DNA from: Pycnopodia helianthoides
Taxonomy: Eukaryota > Echinodermata > Asteroidea > Forcipulatida > Asteriidae
DNA length: 64,000 nt
NCBI GenBank assembly: GCA_032158295.1
Contig: CM063252.1
Location: 17,318,036-17,382,035 of the forward strand
Reading direction: 5' to 3'
Shown: piece by piece, positions 1-12,366 of the stretch
Numbering within the stretch: the stretch's first letter is position 1
Layout of the letters: every line of letters begins with the position of its first letter
Position numbers and translations under genes: made by a program
The notes under the pieces: generated by a model
Told to the model about the DNA's origin: nothing
Seen by the model: the letters and a program-made list of their open reading frames with translations, nothing else
Database searches by the model: none

Positions 1-191
1 TGGTTGTACTGCCATGGACATGCATGGATTGGTGGTCTGTGCAGCCACTTTCGGTTGCATTCCTAAAGCCATCGGGGGGGCCAATATTACGAAAATGTGT
101 TCGCACGAGTTCATTTAGTTCCTCCGATTGTTTTGGGCGGATTTCAAACTTTAAGACTAGCTGAGACTCTTTTTCTCCAATAAATCCAAAC

Positions 192-3175
192 ATGAATAAA
201 CAAACAAAGAATAAAGAAACCTTACCTGCTTGCGCAAATCCACCTGCCCGTGCGCAGCGTTCAAAGCCTCTTGGTATTGCCTTTTCCAATATCAGGGGCT
301 TTTGTTCCAACTTCACTTCTGTTCAGTCTTTTGTTCTCAACAACTCCCCTGATTTGCTAGCTCTATCTGAGAGCAGACTGAATTGTGACATTTCTTCAGA
401 TTCTTTCAAGTTACCAGGATATATCTTTCATCGCCTTGACCACCCTCCATCACATGGTGTGGGTGTCTATTTCAAAGAAACTCTCCCCTTAGCCTGTGAA
501 AGCACTTTGGAATTTGACAATCATGAACACATGTGCTTTCGCCTTTCACTTCTCCATTCCACAACCTACATTGTACCTGTTTTTCCTGTATCGTTCACCT
601 TCACCATCATCCTGCGCTGTGCTTGATGCTATCTCTGATGGCATTGACTGTTATTTCTCAGCACCTTTCAGCTCAAGTCATGGTATTTGGTGACTTCAAT
701 GTTCATCACAAGGAGTGGCTGACCCATTCTCGTAATATTGACATTCCTGGTATTGCAACACATAATTTTTTTCCATCTACCAGGATCTTACTCAGATAGT
801 TTTATCACCTACTCACATTCCGGATCGTGCTTCTGATGGTATATAGGTACTTGCTGGACCTCTTTTTGTGTTCCAACCCAGATGACTATGTTGCAAAAGT
901 ATTGCCTCCAATTGGTAACTCTGATCACTCAATTGTCTCTGTTTCTGTCTCATATTCTTCTCCCACAACTACGTTCCAGCCTTTTTTTCAGTTTGGAAAG
1001 GCTGACAGGGATGGTTTTCGGTGTCTTTTCGCTGATTTGCCTTGGTCTTTGATTCTAAGTCTTGGTCCTGATTTGGCGGCTGACGAGTTATCCCAATGGA
1101 TTAACCTTGGTATGGAGATTTACATCCCCTCACGTACCTACCAGATCCAGGCCATTCTCAATCTTGGTACACTCCAGCCAGTGCTGCAGCATTTGCCCAT
1201 CGTAACCGTTTTTTTAAGAAGTACATGTATCATCATTCAGGAACTTTGGATAGTAAGCGTCTTTTCCATGAAGCTCGAAATCGATGCAAGAGAGTTTTAG
1301 AGGATGCTAAGAAGCAATATGCCAACTCTGTTGCTAGCTCTATTTCAACATAGCGGCTTGGTTCCAGGGACTTTTGGCAGAATGCCAATAGTGTACTGAA
1401 CTGCAACAAGTCTTCCATTCCTCCTCTCTTTCATGGACCCAAAGTTCTTACTTCTCCTCAAGATAAGGCAAACCTTTTTGCCGACAACTCCACACTCCGT
1501 GATGAGGGGCATTTACTTCCCGTCTTTCCATCTCAAACAGCCACTGTAGTATCTGATCCTCTTATCACCCCCAAGAAGATTGCCCAGATTATTAATTCCT
1601 TGGATGCCTCCAAGGCTACTGGCCCTGATGGAATCCCTGCAATTGTTTTGAAAATGTGTTCCCCAGAACTTTCACCCATTCTTGCCAAGCTGTTTAAAAT
1701 GTGCTTGGCAGTCTCTGTGTTTCCTTCATCTTGAAAAGTGGCATCTGTTGTCCCTGTCTTTAAAGGTGCTGATGAGCGTTCTGAAGCTACTAATTATCGC
1801 CCTATCAGTCTGCTTCCCATAATAAGTAAGATCTTTGAATGCTTTGTTAATCAACAGCTACTTGGATACCTGGAGGACAACTACCTTCTGACTGACTGCC
1901 AGTTCGGGTTTCGCCATTCCCGCTCAAACGGTGATCTGCTTTCCCTAATTACTTATCATTTTAGTAGGGCCTTAGATTGCAAGGGCCTTAGAGGCTCGTG
2001 TTGTAGCATTGGACATCTCCAAGGCCTTCGACAAAGTATGGCATACAAGCTTCAGTCATATGGTGTGTCAGGCAAAATGTTGTCTATAATCTCTGCTTTC
2101 CTTTCCAACTGCAAGTTGAAGGTTGCCCTTGAGGGTCAATCTTCTCCTACCTGTTCCATCAATTCCGGTGTTCCACAAGGCTCAGTACTTGGTTCCACTC
2201 TCTTTCTTGTTTACATTAATGATTTGCCCGATGAAGTTTTGTCTTAGCTCGCCATGTATGCTGATGATTCAACCCTCTACTGTGTTTCCCCTAACTGTTC
2301 GTACACTTCTCACTGTGAGGTGGGTGTCTCACTAAACAATGACTTAGAGAATGTGCTGAAGTGGAGGAATGATTGGCTAGTAACCTTCAATGCAAAGAAA
2401 ACTAAACTTTCGTCTCTGTCTCGCTCTAGAGATGATACATTTCCATCTATTCATATCGGTCCATTGACTTTGCCTTAGGTAGCAGGTTTTCACCTTCTTG
2501 GACTTGACATCTCCACCAATGCCAGTTGGGAGAGGTATATCACATGCATTGCAAAGAGTGCTTCCATGTGAGTTGGTAGTCTATATCGAGCTCGGAAGTT
2601 CTTACCTCCTGATGCTACTCTCTACCTGTATAAGACAACTATACGTGCCCTAATGGAGTACTGTAGTCACATTTGGGTCAGAGCTTCTGCCTGTCAATGA
2701 TCTTTATTAGATAGAGTGCAGAAGCGTATTGTAAATCTTGTTGGTGACGTGTTGGGATCAACAATACAACCTCTTTCCCACCGTAGGTCTGTAGCCAGCC
2801 TCTGTCTTTTCTGCAGATATTTTCATGGTAAATGTGCCACCAGTGTGTCCGACCTAGTTCCTCCTATCAGAGTGTTTGAGCGTGAAACCAGACTCCTCTG
2901 CTTCTTCTCACCCATACACTCTTGATTTGCTGAGATGTAGAACAAGGAGATATTCCAACAGCTTTATTCCTCGTTATCCGTACTGCATCTCTTTGGAACT
3001 CCTTGCCTGGTGCATGTTTCCCTCCATCCTACAATCTAGACTGTTTTAAGAGGAATATCAATTCCTACCTTCAGCTCCCCTGAAGTTCTTTTCACATTTA
3101 ATAATTTTTTCTTCTTGTAGCCCCTTACCAAGAGTGGCTTTTAGCCTTGTTTAGGGCGAACTTGCATAACAAAAA
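192..3175 (+). pseudogene. LINE 1: Jockey/CR1-superclade non-LTR retrotransposon, endonuclease plus reverse transcriptase, decayed
   Basis: Several overlapping plus-strand frames make one broken polyprotein. The APE endonuclease is seen in IAFSNIRGFC / LLALSESRLN (about 270-380), VFGDFNVHHKEW (about 680-720) and NSDHSIV (about 920). The reverse transcriptase has ATGPDGIPA (about 1617), NYRPISLLPIISKIFE (about 1795), GVPQGSVLG (about 2168) and the catalytic YADD (about 2257). In-frame stops (for example before 1738 and at 2245) and frameshifts make it dead. The C-terminal part is followed by a 3' region ending near 3170 whose sequence recurs at 35,920-36,235 and 62,100-62,830. The 5' end is unclear; bases 1-191 show nothing recognisable. 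Confidence 0.85.
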
Positions 3176-3179
3176 ATCA

Positions 3180-4970
3180 TGCTCCACTTAAAACCAAAAC
3201 AATCACAATCTGCCCTTGCGTCCCATGGATCAATGATGAGATTAAGACGGCCAAACTGAAGAGAAGAAAAGCTGAACGTAAACATTGTAAATGGAGACTT
3301 TCTCATTTTCAACAGGATTTAGACTCATTTAAATTTCATAGAAATAAAGTTACCTTTCTTATGAACCGTGCTCGCCGTGAGTTTTACACTACATTTGATG
3401 ACAATAACAGTCATGATCTTTTTAAGGCCTGTAAATCTCTTCTTAACCTCCCACAACCTACCGGTCTGCCTCCTTGATAAGATGATATTTCTCTTGCCAA
3501 TGATATGGGTTCCTTTTTTGTTCGGAAGATTGCCAACATTCGGTCTAGGTTACATGTAGGTAATGAGATCTGCATGCCTAGATGTAATCTTTCTGCAACA
3601 ACGTCATTCGCTGTGTGTACTCTCACTGAATTTACTCAGCTTTCAGAATTTTCAGTTCGTAAGCTCATTTTAAACTCCAGTAAGAAATGCTGTTTTCTTG
3701 ATCCAATACCAACTGGACGTATTAAATTTTTTTAGGTTATTTTACCTGTCGTTACTAGTATGATTAGTACTTTTCTTCGCACTGGCCATTTTGCTGCTAC
3801 ATGGAAATCAGCCCCTGTGTCTCCTTTGTTTAAAAAACCTGGCCTTGACTTAGTAGTTGAAAATTATCGGTCAGTCAGTAATTTGCAATTTATTTTGAAA
3901 TTGGTTGAACAAGCCGTTGCAGATGAGTTACAAGCCCATAGAGTTTTATAAATTAGATCCCATTGCCCAGTCTGCCTACCGTCAGTATCATAGCACAGAG
4001 ACAGCTTTACTTAAGATTAGAAATGATTTATTAATGGCTATGGATAGACAACAGGTTTCTTTGTTTGTTTTGCTTGATTTGAGTGCCACCTTTGATACCT
4101 TGGACCATTTTACTAAATACCATCCAGTGTAATTTGTTTTATTTATGGTACTACTCTTAAATGGTTTTATTCTTAACTTGTCTGGTAGATCCCAACATGT
4201 TTCTATAAATGGTAATCTCTCTCGGCATTTTATCCTCGATTATGGCGTTCCACAAGGCTCTTGTCTTGGGCCTTTATTATTTATTTTGTACACTAGCCCA
4301 CTGTTTGATATCATTAACACCCATCTTCCACAGGTTCATTGTTATGCTGATGATACCCATCTGTAAATCTCTTTTAGCACTGACAATTCAGAAAAACAAA
4401 GATCGTCTTTAGCAGCTATGGAGAGCTGTATTCAGGATTTACGTAACTGGATGTTGGCTAATGGTTTAATGGTTTAATGACAGTAAAACTGAGGTTATGA
4501 TTATTGGGACCCCCTAACAGTTGTCTAAAGTTAATCTTGATTCCATTCATGTTGGTGATTGTATGGTTACACCTGCACCCATTACTCATAACTTAGGTTT
4601 ATGGTTTGATGTACATATGTCAATGAATACTCACATTCAAAAGGTTTGTGAAAGTGCATTTTTATATTTACATAACATCAGACGTATAAGAAAACACCTG
4701 TCCACTAAGTGAACTGAAACCTTGATTCATGTTTTCATTTCCAGTCATTTAGATTTCTGTAACAGCCTTTTTTATAGCTTACCTGACTGTCAGATTAATC
4801 GTATTCAATGAGTACAGAATGCCTGCGCTCGACTTGTTTGATAAGTTTTTCCATGTTACTCCATTAATGGTTGATCTTCATTGGCTTCCAGTGAGGTTTA
4901 GGATTAATTTTAAAATTCTGTTGTTGACTTATAAATGTTTTTACTAAGAGTTACTCCTGGCCATTAAAAA
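3180..4970 (+). pseudogene. LINE 2: CR1-like reverse transcriptase, 5'-truncated and decayed
   Basis: The sequence starts abruptly after LINE 1, without an endonuclease. It encodes the linker (PWINDEIKTAKLKRRKAERK), LINSSKKC-type and PLFKKPGLD segments, [28 protein letters not shown] (polymerase motif A), [13 protein letters not shown] (about 4242), and CYADDT (about 4340, motif C), then a C-terminal region with VPLH-like stops. Stops and frameshifts are frequent. The family differs from LINE 1 in sequence and reads like CR1. A typical CR1/L2-type 3' tail (GCGCTTTATAAATGAATAAA plus ATT repeats) appears only at about 6315-6350, so the element seems split by the repeat array between. Confidence 0.8.
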
Positions 4971-5199
4971 CTTATCAAATACAATGTAGTTTCACGATAC
5001 TGCGCAATCACGGCAATGCGTTTACGCTGTTTATTCCTAACCGAAGGTGGACCAATTGGTCTCTGCGTACCCCCATTGGATTTGTGCATGACCAACAAGT
5101 GTCATTCCTAGGTAAGTTAAGGTGTTTTTTTTAAAGGCATTTGATTGGGATAAGTTACATACCATCTTGTACCTTATCAAATTTATTAGTAAGAAAAAC

Positions 5200-6165
5200 A
5201 CATTTTTGTCATCATGACGTCATCGGGTGTCAAATTACAGTAATTCAAAGCTTTAATTAGTTAATCTTTGAAGCACCATATATCAAGAAGTACACAGCTG
5301 ATTTAAAAAATGATTTCAGTTATAGATTCCTTGGGCATTGGAGATTAGCCTTGGGTTACCCTGACCCCATGTTGACCTCTAGTTCCGGGTGAACCGGAAG
5401 TGGGACCATATCTCAAGAAGTACACAACCGATTTTCAATTTCTTTTGTTATAGATCCTTTGAGCAATAAAAATTTAACTTCGATTACCGTGACCCCTTGA
5501 TGACCTTTACTTCTGGGTCAACCGGAAGTAGGACCTTATCTCAAGAGGTACACACTCGATTTTCAATTTCTTTCCACTTATGAATTTGGGTTAACGTGAC
5601 CCCTAATTGACCTCTACTTCCGGGTCAACCGGAAGTGGGACCATGTCTCAAGAACTACACAACTGATTTTCAATTACTTTTCAGTTATAGATTCTTTGAG
5701 CATTAAAGATTATTTTCGGTTACCGTGAACCCGGGTTGACCTTTACTTCCGGGTCAACCGAAAGTGGGACCATATTTCAAAATGTACACAGCCAATGTTC
5801 AATTTTTTTTCAGTTATAGATCTATTGAGCATTAAAAATTGAACTTTGATTACCGTGACCCCTTAATGACCTTTACTTCTGGGTCAACCGGAAGTGGGAC
5901 CATATCTCAAGAAGTACACAACCGATTTTCAATTTTCTTTCAGTTATAGATCCTTTGAGCATTAAACATTGAACTTTGGCCATGACCCCTTGTTGACCTT
6001 CCGGTCCAAACAAGAAGTTCAAATACTAAAAATCATATCTCCTGAACCACATGTCATAAAGTCATAATCTTTGTGATGTTTGCTAGCTTAATACAGAGCA
6101 TTTAATCAAATTAAAACAAAACGGAACAGCTTTGTGTTTGTTCACAAACACCTAAAGTCTAGTTG
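5200..6165 (+). repeat. Degenerate tandem array, about 128-bp unit (CCGGAAGT-type repeat)
   Basis: About six diverged units share the order TGACC(T)TTTACTTC-CGGGTCAACCGGAAGT-GGGACCATATCTCAAGAAGTACACA-CAATTTCTTTCAGTTATAG. The GGGTCA core recurs at 5387, 5515, 5622, 5751, 5881 and a degenerate copy at about 6001, giving spacings of 128, 107, 129, 130 and 120. A TGACGTCA site lies just ahead at about 5216. The block resembles those at 45.8-46.7, 53.7-54.5 and 60.4-61.7 kb. Confidence 0.85.
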
Positions 6166-6209
6166 TAGTTGTAATTGTTCATTTTTAAAGTAATTTTATT
6201 GCTGTTACC

Positions 6210-6352
6210 TTTATTCATTTTGATGTGTGTAATAGCGCAAATGGGTTTATTTTTATATTTTTTGTTATCAACATTTTATTGTTCAGTGCATTTGAACAAA
6301 ATTTTATTGGAATTTGCGCTTTATAAATGAATAAATTATTATTATAAGGAGG
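6210..6352 (+). repeat. CR1/L2-type LINE 3' tail
   Basis: The AT-rich stretch ends with GGAATTTGCGCTTTATAAAT followed by AATAAATTATTATTAT, the usual 3' terminus of CR1/L2 elements. Its orientation fits LINE 2 (3180-4970), from which it is separated by the 128-bp array. Confidence 0.6.
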
Positions 6353-6354
6353 AG

Positions 6355-7345
6355 TCTGCTTTTCTGTTGAGAATCAAGTTCATGACTTTGAATAAATTTC
6401 TGGGTTTGTTAGCATTTTCAAGAATCATGTCAGAGTAAAACTCAGTGGTGACATCATCCAACATTTTCGTAACTCTAACCTTCTGTTCACAAAAGAGATT
6501 ATGGCAATTTGGTGATTTTGTGCTCCTCCATCACCGTTCAAGCTGCCTCCGCTTTCTCTTTTCTTAAAAATGGTCATTTAAAAAAGAAACGCAGGGGTTA
6601 TGTCTTAGTGTGAAGACACGAAGATGCTCTGGGGCACGCTTATTTTAAAACAGCTCTTGAAGAACACGATTGTAAATTTGAACACCACAAACAAGATCAG
6701 TACAATTCAGAACATCCTGCATAGCGTCACCAACATCAGCCTTGAAATCGTTGTAATTAATACAGTTGTATTTGCTGTAAATAACTTCCTTTTTCAATGC
6801 TCTTGGCTTACTCAAGGCAAGTTCACATGTGATACAAAAATGGTCAGATATATGGTAGGCCACTTGGACAACATTGTGCACAAAATCTGGGAATCTTGAA
6901 ACAATCAGGTCCATGGTATGATTACTTACATGTGTTGGTTTGTCTACATGTTGCACCAAATTGAACGAGTCCAGGAATTCTAAAAACCAAGATGCTTCAC
7001 TACTTGTGGGGACTTTGACATGAAAATTGAAATCACCGACCACAAGCAGCTCCTTCTGAGCAATGATACAATCGTTGAGTAAAACACCGACCAGGGGTTC
7101 TATTTTGTGCTGATGGTGTTGGGTGATAAATAGTAATCTCATCGACTTGTTGTTAGAAGTGCACACAATATCCATAAAATCCATGGATCTGAAGATGGCT
7201 TTTTGCTTCAATTCAACTGCTACCCCTTTCTTTTGGACAACAGCAACACCACCTCCTTGACGATCATCCCTTGACAGGTGTATCAAATCGTAACCGTCTG
7301 GTTTGAATTTTCCTGGACTCAGTTATAACTAATAAGTCAAGGTAA
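6355..7345 (-). pseudogene. LINE 3: CR1/L2-like endonuclease domain and linker, 3'-truncated
   Basis: A 213-codon open frame (7286 down to 6645) is the APE endonuclease: LIHLSRDDRQGGGVAVVQKK, then VVGDFNFHV, THVSNHTMDLIVSR and ISDHFCITCEL, which hold the conserved Asp, Asn and His of the fold. Reading on toward 6360 the frame breaks but the linker is still recognisable (KRRQLER-W-RST, FCEQKVRVTKML, TTEFYSDMILENANKP). The reverse transcriptase is missing. The remnant is in opposite orientation to LINEs 1 and 2. Confidence 0.8.
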
Positions 7346-8090
7346 TTGTCCACAATGTAATGGTAATTTCTGTAGATTTCTGAAGACAAGACTGAGCTGG
7401 TTTTCTGGTGGAGTTGCCCGTTTGCAAACGAGCACCGTGTGGATTCAGAACAACTTCAATTTCTGCACACAGTCCTCTTTGTGTTGGTAAAGAGGCGTCC
7501 CTGTGAATTCCAAGCTCTTTAATGGTGTTCCATGAAGAACTGGGCAGTTGTTGCTGTAGACCCACTCCTCTATGTGTTGGTAAAGAATACTGAAGAATAC
7601 TGAATACAGTTCCAAGATGTGTGATCTTTTGTACATACTCACCATGGTGGGTATAGCACACTGGCTGTGTATAGCAGTGTGAATACATGTAACTAAGTGT
7701 ATATGGGCCACAATCCCCAGTGCACAACAATACACTGCAATGCACTGCAGTAGACGGGATGGTGGTTTGGTGTACACAGATTCAGCCATGCAAGATTTCT
7801 GTACCATCCAAGGAAATGCAAAAACACAAAAACAGTTTTCAGTCTGCCTGGTGAAAGAAACTCCACATCCAAATGTACAAGGAAGCACTCTCGCCAGGCA
7901 CACTATGGCGTGGCTTGCCCGCCACGCTCGGGTGAAATTGTGCAAATCACACCACGCTATAATTTTCTGGCCCATTAAAAATATTGCCGTCACCCCTTAA
8001 AAATATCCCGCAGCGTTTCTCAAATGCAAACAAAAAAACATTTAATTAAAGTGTTAAGTGTTGTTTGAAGCTTTGCATGGTATGGAAAAA
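7346..8090. other. No gene recognised
   Basis: Overlapping open frames occur on both strands (7329-7993) but none shows a known family, and the frames shadow each other. Bases 7640-7990 contain several short CACTG/GTGCA-type repeats. It is presumably CTPS intron or flank. Confidence 0.4.
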
Positions 8091-8305
8091 TAGACAGGAA
8101 CTATAAATAAATAATACTAGAAAACTGGTGGGTACAACCATGTGTAAATCTCTTTTGTGGGAGAGTTGGCTCTGAAAAGAGCCGGTGTGGTCTCATCGTT
8201 TCGAACAGTATACTACATCGGCTCTATTCAGAGCCAACACTCCCACAAAAGAGAGTTACACATGATTTACCCGCAAGTTTACTATTTATTTATAGTTCCT
8301 GTCTA
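8091..8305. repeat. Fold-back element with a histone-type 3' processing signal in each arm
   Basis: The 215-bp element has arms of about 95 bp. The outer arms match as TAGACAGGAACTATAAATAA on the left and its complement on the right, flanked by TA at each end. The inner arms contain GGCTCTGAAAAGAGCC (8168-8183, read on the minus strand as GGCTCTTTTCAGAGCC, the canonical metazoan histone mRNA stem-loop) and GGCTCTATTCAGAGCC (8220-8235, plus strand). Each is followed 9-11 bases later by CCCACAAAAGAG, which resembles the purine-rich histone downstream element that pairs with U7 snRNA. No histone coding sequence is present. Confidence 0.8.
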
Positions 8306-9503
8306 ATTAAAATTGTTGTTTTGAATAAATGCTTTTTCAACAAATAAAATTAATGGATGTCCATCACTTCCTTCTTTAAACAAAAATACCAACGAGCTAG
8401 ACCGTTTCTTGATACAAACGACGACAGCAGCGCAGCATTGTGACTGGTATGGCTGGATTATCTTACAAATTAAGAATTTGCCCAACTGATGTTCATGGCA
8501 TTATTCTTACGCAACAGTTACATGTACATACGGATTCGGTTGTGATTCGCAGTTTGTTAATGACCTGCACATATACATTGTAGTGTACATTATACATCAC
8601 ACCGGGCATGGTTCAGCACAGCACAGCACACCTCATAGCATTGCTGTCAAACATTCCAACGCGAGAAAGAAAATAGTCTACTCTGTGAGTTGATGTGGGT
8701 AGTGAAATCAGCTGAATGTGTTTCTGACTTTTCCTGACGAACGTAAGAGCTGCTCCTGGTTAATTAATAAGCATGTTATTTTGTCTTCAAATAAAAATAA
8801 AAGCAAACTATTTGACATGTTATTGCAATCCTTCAGGATTTCCAGCAGAGCAATACAGTATTGTGTATCCAAGAGCGTTCCGTGACAAGAAGCAAACTAT
8901 TCTGATCACTCTATCTTCTGAAATAGATTTTTATTTATTTTTTTTTAAATCTAAAAACACAATTAAATGTACTGCTTCTAATGAAGCATTAGGAATGCGA
9001 GAGATCGTTGTTACATTGTTCTTAATTTGTGGATTAACATTGACCGATACCGATTTGCGGTGGCATGGCTCCGGCGGCATGGTTGCTGACTTGTGGTGTA
9101 GTCCTCACACTCAATATTATCGATTAATGATTTTTTGTTGTGTTATTCAATGAAATTTTACAAATTATTAATGAAAGTCAATGTCGAGAATTAAATCAGG
9201 CTAGCTCCTCTCTCAATTTGATCTCTGTAACATCTGTCTATTGCCCCGTTTTATTTGTAACTGATGTTTATAAAAAATTAACATTGGTTAAAAAGAACCT
9301 TTTTAAAAATTTTTATTTATACATTTATGTTTCTCTGACGTATTGTGTATTTTTTCCCTCTTAAATTACAGACCTCAATATCAGCACAAATTACAAGACA
9401 AAGATAATACAGACATACATGCATTGACTTAATTGACCATTTCTAAAACCTAAAAATATATATATAAAGTAAATTTTAAAACTCAGGGAAAAAAATGCAA
9501 TTA
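8306..9503. other. No gene recognised
   Basis: AT-rich sequence. The 126-codon plus-strand frame at 8773-9153 matches nothing I recognise and has a non-coding look (poly-T-driven Phe runs, no motif). Confidence 0.4.
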
Positions 9504-10509
9504 CCGTAATCTCTGGCTTATAAACCGCGGCTTATACATTAATTTTGACCCCAAAATAATGTTGCGGCTTGTACATCAGGCGGCTTATACGCCAACGTAT
9601 TATAATAAAGAAAAATCGTTTGTAAAATTATTTTTGATAAAAAAAACAATCGAAACAAAAAAACTAAAAAACAAATAAAAAACGAACAATAACAACTAAA
9701 ACCTGCATAACATGGACTGTGTGATGTGATGATTGTGACAAAATAGTGTTAAAAATCCCAACACATCTTTTGAATTGAGCCAAGTAGTCTATCCTTTGCA
9801 GTTTTCCCCGGCAACTGGTCGTAGTGTAGCATGCAAACGATTCACCACACACAGCACGCAGGTTTGCGATTTCCATTTTTTTACTCACATGAGCTACATG
9901 TACCACCTCTAGAGGGCGCTACAATTTGACCGGCAGCTTGTATAAGTTGCGACAAAGAGCGTCAAAAGCGCAAAACTTCTGATAAACACCGACAATCTGC
10001 GACTTCCTGTTCACACGTGCGAATCCGGGGTTGCGCTGGTTAACAAAACCATATATCAGCAATGCACAACTGGGTGTGCGGGTACCAAGTTAGTGATTGT
10101 ACACACACGAAGAATAGATCGCGGAGTTTTCATCGAGCGCTGATCCACAAACAGCAAGCTTATTTTGATAAGTTTTATGTTAAAAACGAGTCAATCTATT
10201 TGACCTGAAAAAGAAAGACAATCTCAGCGCTAGCATCTGTTGTTGAAAAAAAATGATTCTAGAGCCTCAATTCAGTCAATAACCTGAGAGAGACTGCTTG
10301 GTTTTTTGTGGTGTTTTTTTTAGCCCCATCCGAAAAATTCCTGGTAATACCGAACACGGCTGTATTTTGGCGACGGTATATCGTGGATCTCAAAATAAAA
10401 AAACGCCTAAGCTTAGCCTGTATAAATGTTATGTCAAAAGAAAATAGACCCACTTTTGACTGTAGACCATTTTTAATTTACGATTTCAATACGATTGTGT
10501 TACCTTTAA

Positions 10510-10891
10510 AGGAACATTACAGAATTGGTAAGAAAAACTTGTAAAATATACTTTTTGATCACAGATTTACATAAAACTTACACAGTCCAATGATGATGAT
10601 AGTAAAAAACATCCCGTGAAATATTTCTGTCTGAAATGCCATATTTGATGAGAAATGAATAAACTAATTTTCCGATTGGAGTTTATCGCTCAGTGAGCGT
10701 TTTATTCATTTGTTGAAGCTATATGATTTCATGCAAATGTGTAATCTGTTTTTCACTATTTTCTCGTGACCCAGATGGCCGATCGATCTCAAACTTCTAC
10801 AGGTTTGTCAGTTTATGTATATGGTGGATTACATAAAGTGCTTAAACTGCCAGCAACTGTTTTTAGCAGAAACCAATTCTGTAATGTTCCT
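10510..10891 (+). mobile_element. TTAA-target MITE, family A, copy 1
   Basis: The element is flanked by TTAA (10506-10509 and 10892-10895), with terminal inverted repeats AGGAACATTACAGAATTGGT. It has no coding capacity. A second copy lies inverted at 38000-38375. It is absent from the related family-P copy at 26602-27884, so it inserted secondarily. The TTAA target and AGG start would suit Kolobok- or piggyBac-mobilised elements; the family assignment is inference. Confidence 0.8.
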
Positions 10892-11770
10892 TTAAACAAT
10901 GACATTTTAACTTCAATGCAACGCAAGTCGTCATTTGCGGCTATCTCCAATGACTGGTGTTCCGCGCGCTATCACTGTACATCACCACAAAGGACGGCAA
11001 ACACGCACGACCACTCTGTGTGTGTGGGCCAGTGTCTTAGCCAGGAATTTAGAAAGTGGGAGTGCAAATTGAAAAAGTGGGAGTGCAACTTAAAAATAAA
11101 TAAATTGTGTGCGAAGCACACAACACGAGCGCGCAGCGCGAAGTCTGTCTCGGCCGGGGTCCAGGGCCCGCTTAAGGGCCCTGGAAGCTCTGGCTACTGT
11201 AGATGCTCTCTGGTGGTTTCTGATGCATTTCTGGCACCTATTTCTCCAGTACAAGTGAACTATTTTGATTTATTTTTTTGCTTTTTTGAACTGAAAAAGA
11301 GAGGCTTTACAGCAAAAATAAATTTGTAAAGATAAAAGACGTCCACTATTTTTGCTCCGTGATTGCAATTAAGATTAAACATTGTAACAAAGAAGACGCA
11401 AGCAATGACACATGAATCATTTGAAACAGGTTACAACAAAGTCTGTTTTATTTTTGTTTTTCAATAAAGAGGTTAAATGTACATCAACAATGTACATTAA
11501 GTCAATCCTTGGTCACTGCCTGTTTGACAAGCTAACCACTGAACCAAAGGTGGCCACCCTCTGTAAAGTAAGCTTTAAATGAAGTTTGTTAATATCACTG
11601 TCAAAATAAAAACGAATTTAAATTATTTGTCATCGAAAAACAAGACTGCCATTGGTAAGGTATTAATAGCACTTGAATTGAAAGCTGAATGAAAGTTATT
11701 GTTTGGGTTAAAATTGTTAATGAGAAGAAATCAGTGAATCAGTGACAGCCTAAACTGTTGCGAATGGGCA

Positions 11771-12025
11771 CTAGTACCATCTGTGTGGTTGCTGCATGTA
11801 CATATCCAGTGCACGGGCGAATGGGAATGCTGTCATTGTCATTTTGCTGTAGGAGACACGAATGAGCTGGTCCAGTCGAGCGATTGATAGTCTTGTTCTT
11901 AATCTGGTTTTTATTCTGTTCTGTACACTAAACGCCCTCTCGGCTTCCGCATTGGATGGCATAATTGTAAGTGACAGGAGCATCAACTTGTGCATCTCTG
12001 GGGAAGGAAGTGCAATACAAACCAA
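11771..12025 (-). pseudogene. hAT transposase C-terminal dimerisation domain fragment
   Basis: The 84-codon frame includes MPSNAEAERAFSVQNRIKTR and RLSIARLDQLIRVSY, the signature of the hAT C-terminal (dimerisation) domain, where hAT transposases usually have 'S-x-x-E-R-x-F-S-x-x-x-x-I-K'. It is a fragment; the catalytic domain upstream (higher coordinates) is not seen. It lies within the hAT element bounded at 11030 and 14392. Confidence 0.85.
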
Positions 12026-12189
12026 ACTATTAAAGCAATTGCATTAAAGACAAAGCTATGGGAATGTGAAATTATGCAACAAAAGAATTACACTTCTACT
12101 ACTCAGTTGTATGGTTGTGCTATGTACCTAAACTTTAAATACATTATACACACATAACCTAGCTTATTACCTCTGAATATTCTGTGTTA

Positions 12190-12221
12190 GGTGCTATCAG
12201 CGCTATATACAGTAAATGCAG

Positions 12222-12259
<38 letters not shown>

Positions 12260-12314
12260 GTTATTGTTATTATTATTATTGTTATTGTTATTATTATTAT
12301 TATTATTGTTATTA

Positions 12315-12348
<34 letters not shown>

Positions 12349-12366
12349 CATTGTTATTATTATTAC
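12190..12366. repeat. TTA microsatellite after a CR1/L2-like tail
   Basis: GCTATCAGCGCTATATACAG followed by TAAATGCAGTTG leads into about 140 bases of (TTA)n with TTG interruptions (12226-12366). The lead-in is the usual 3' terminus of L2/CR1-type LINEs or SINEs that share it. The open frames of poly-Tyr and poly-Ile across it are artefacts. Confidence 0.75.

Noticed and set aside
7329..8000. Overlapping 138-, 182- and 86-codon frames
   Set aside because: They cover the same bases on both strands, with no recognisable domain.
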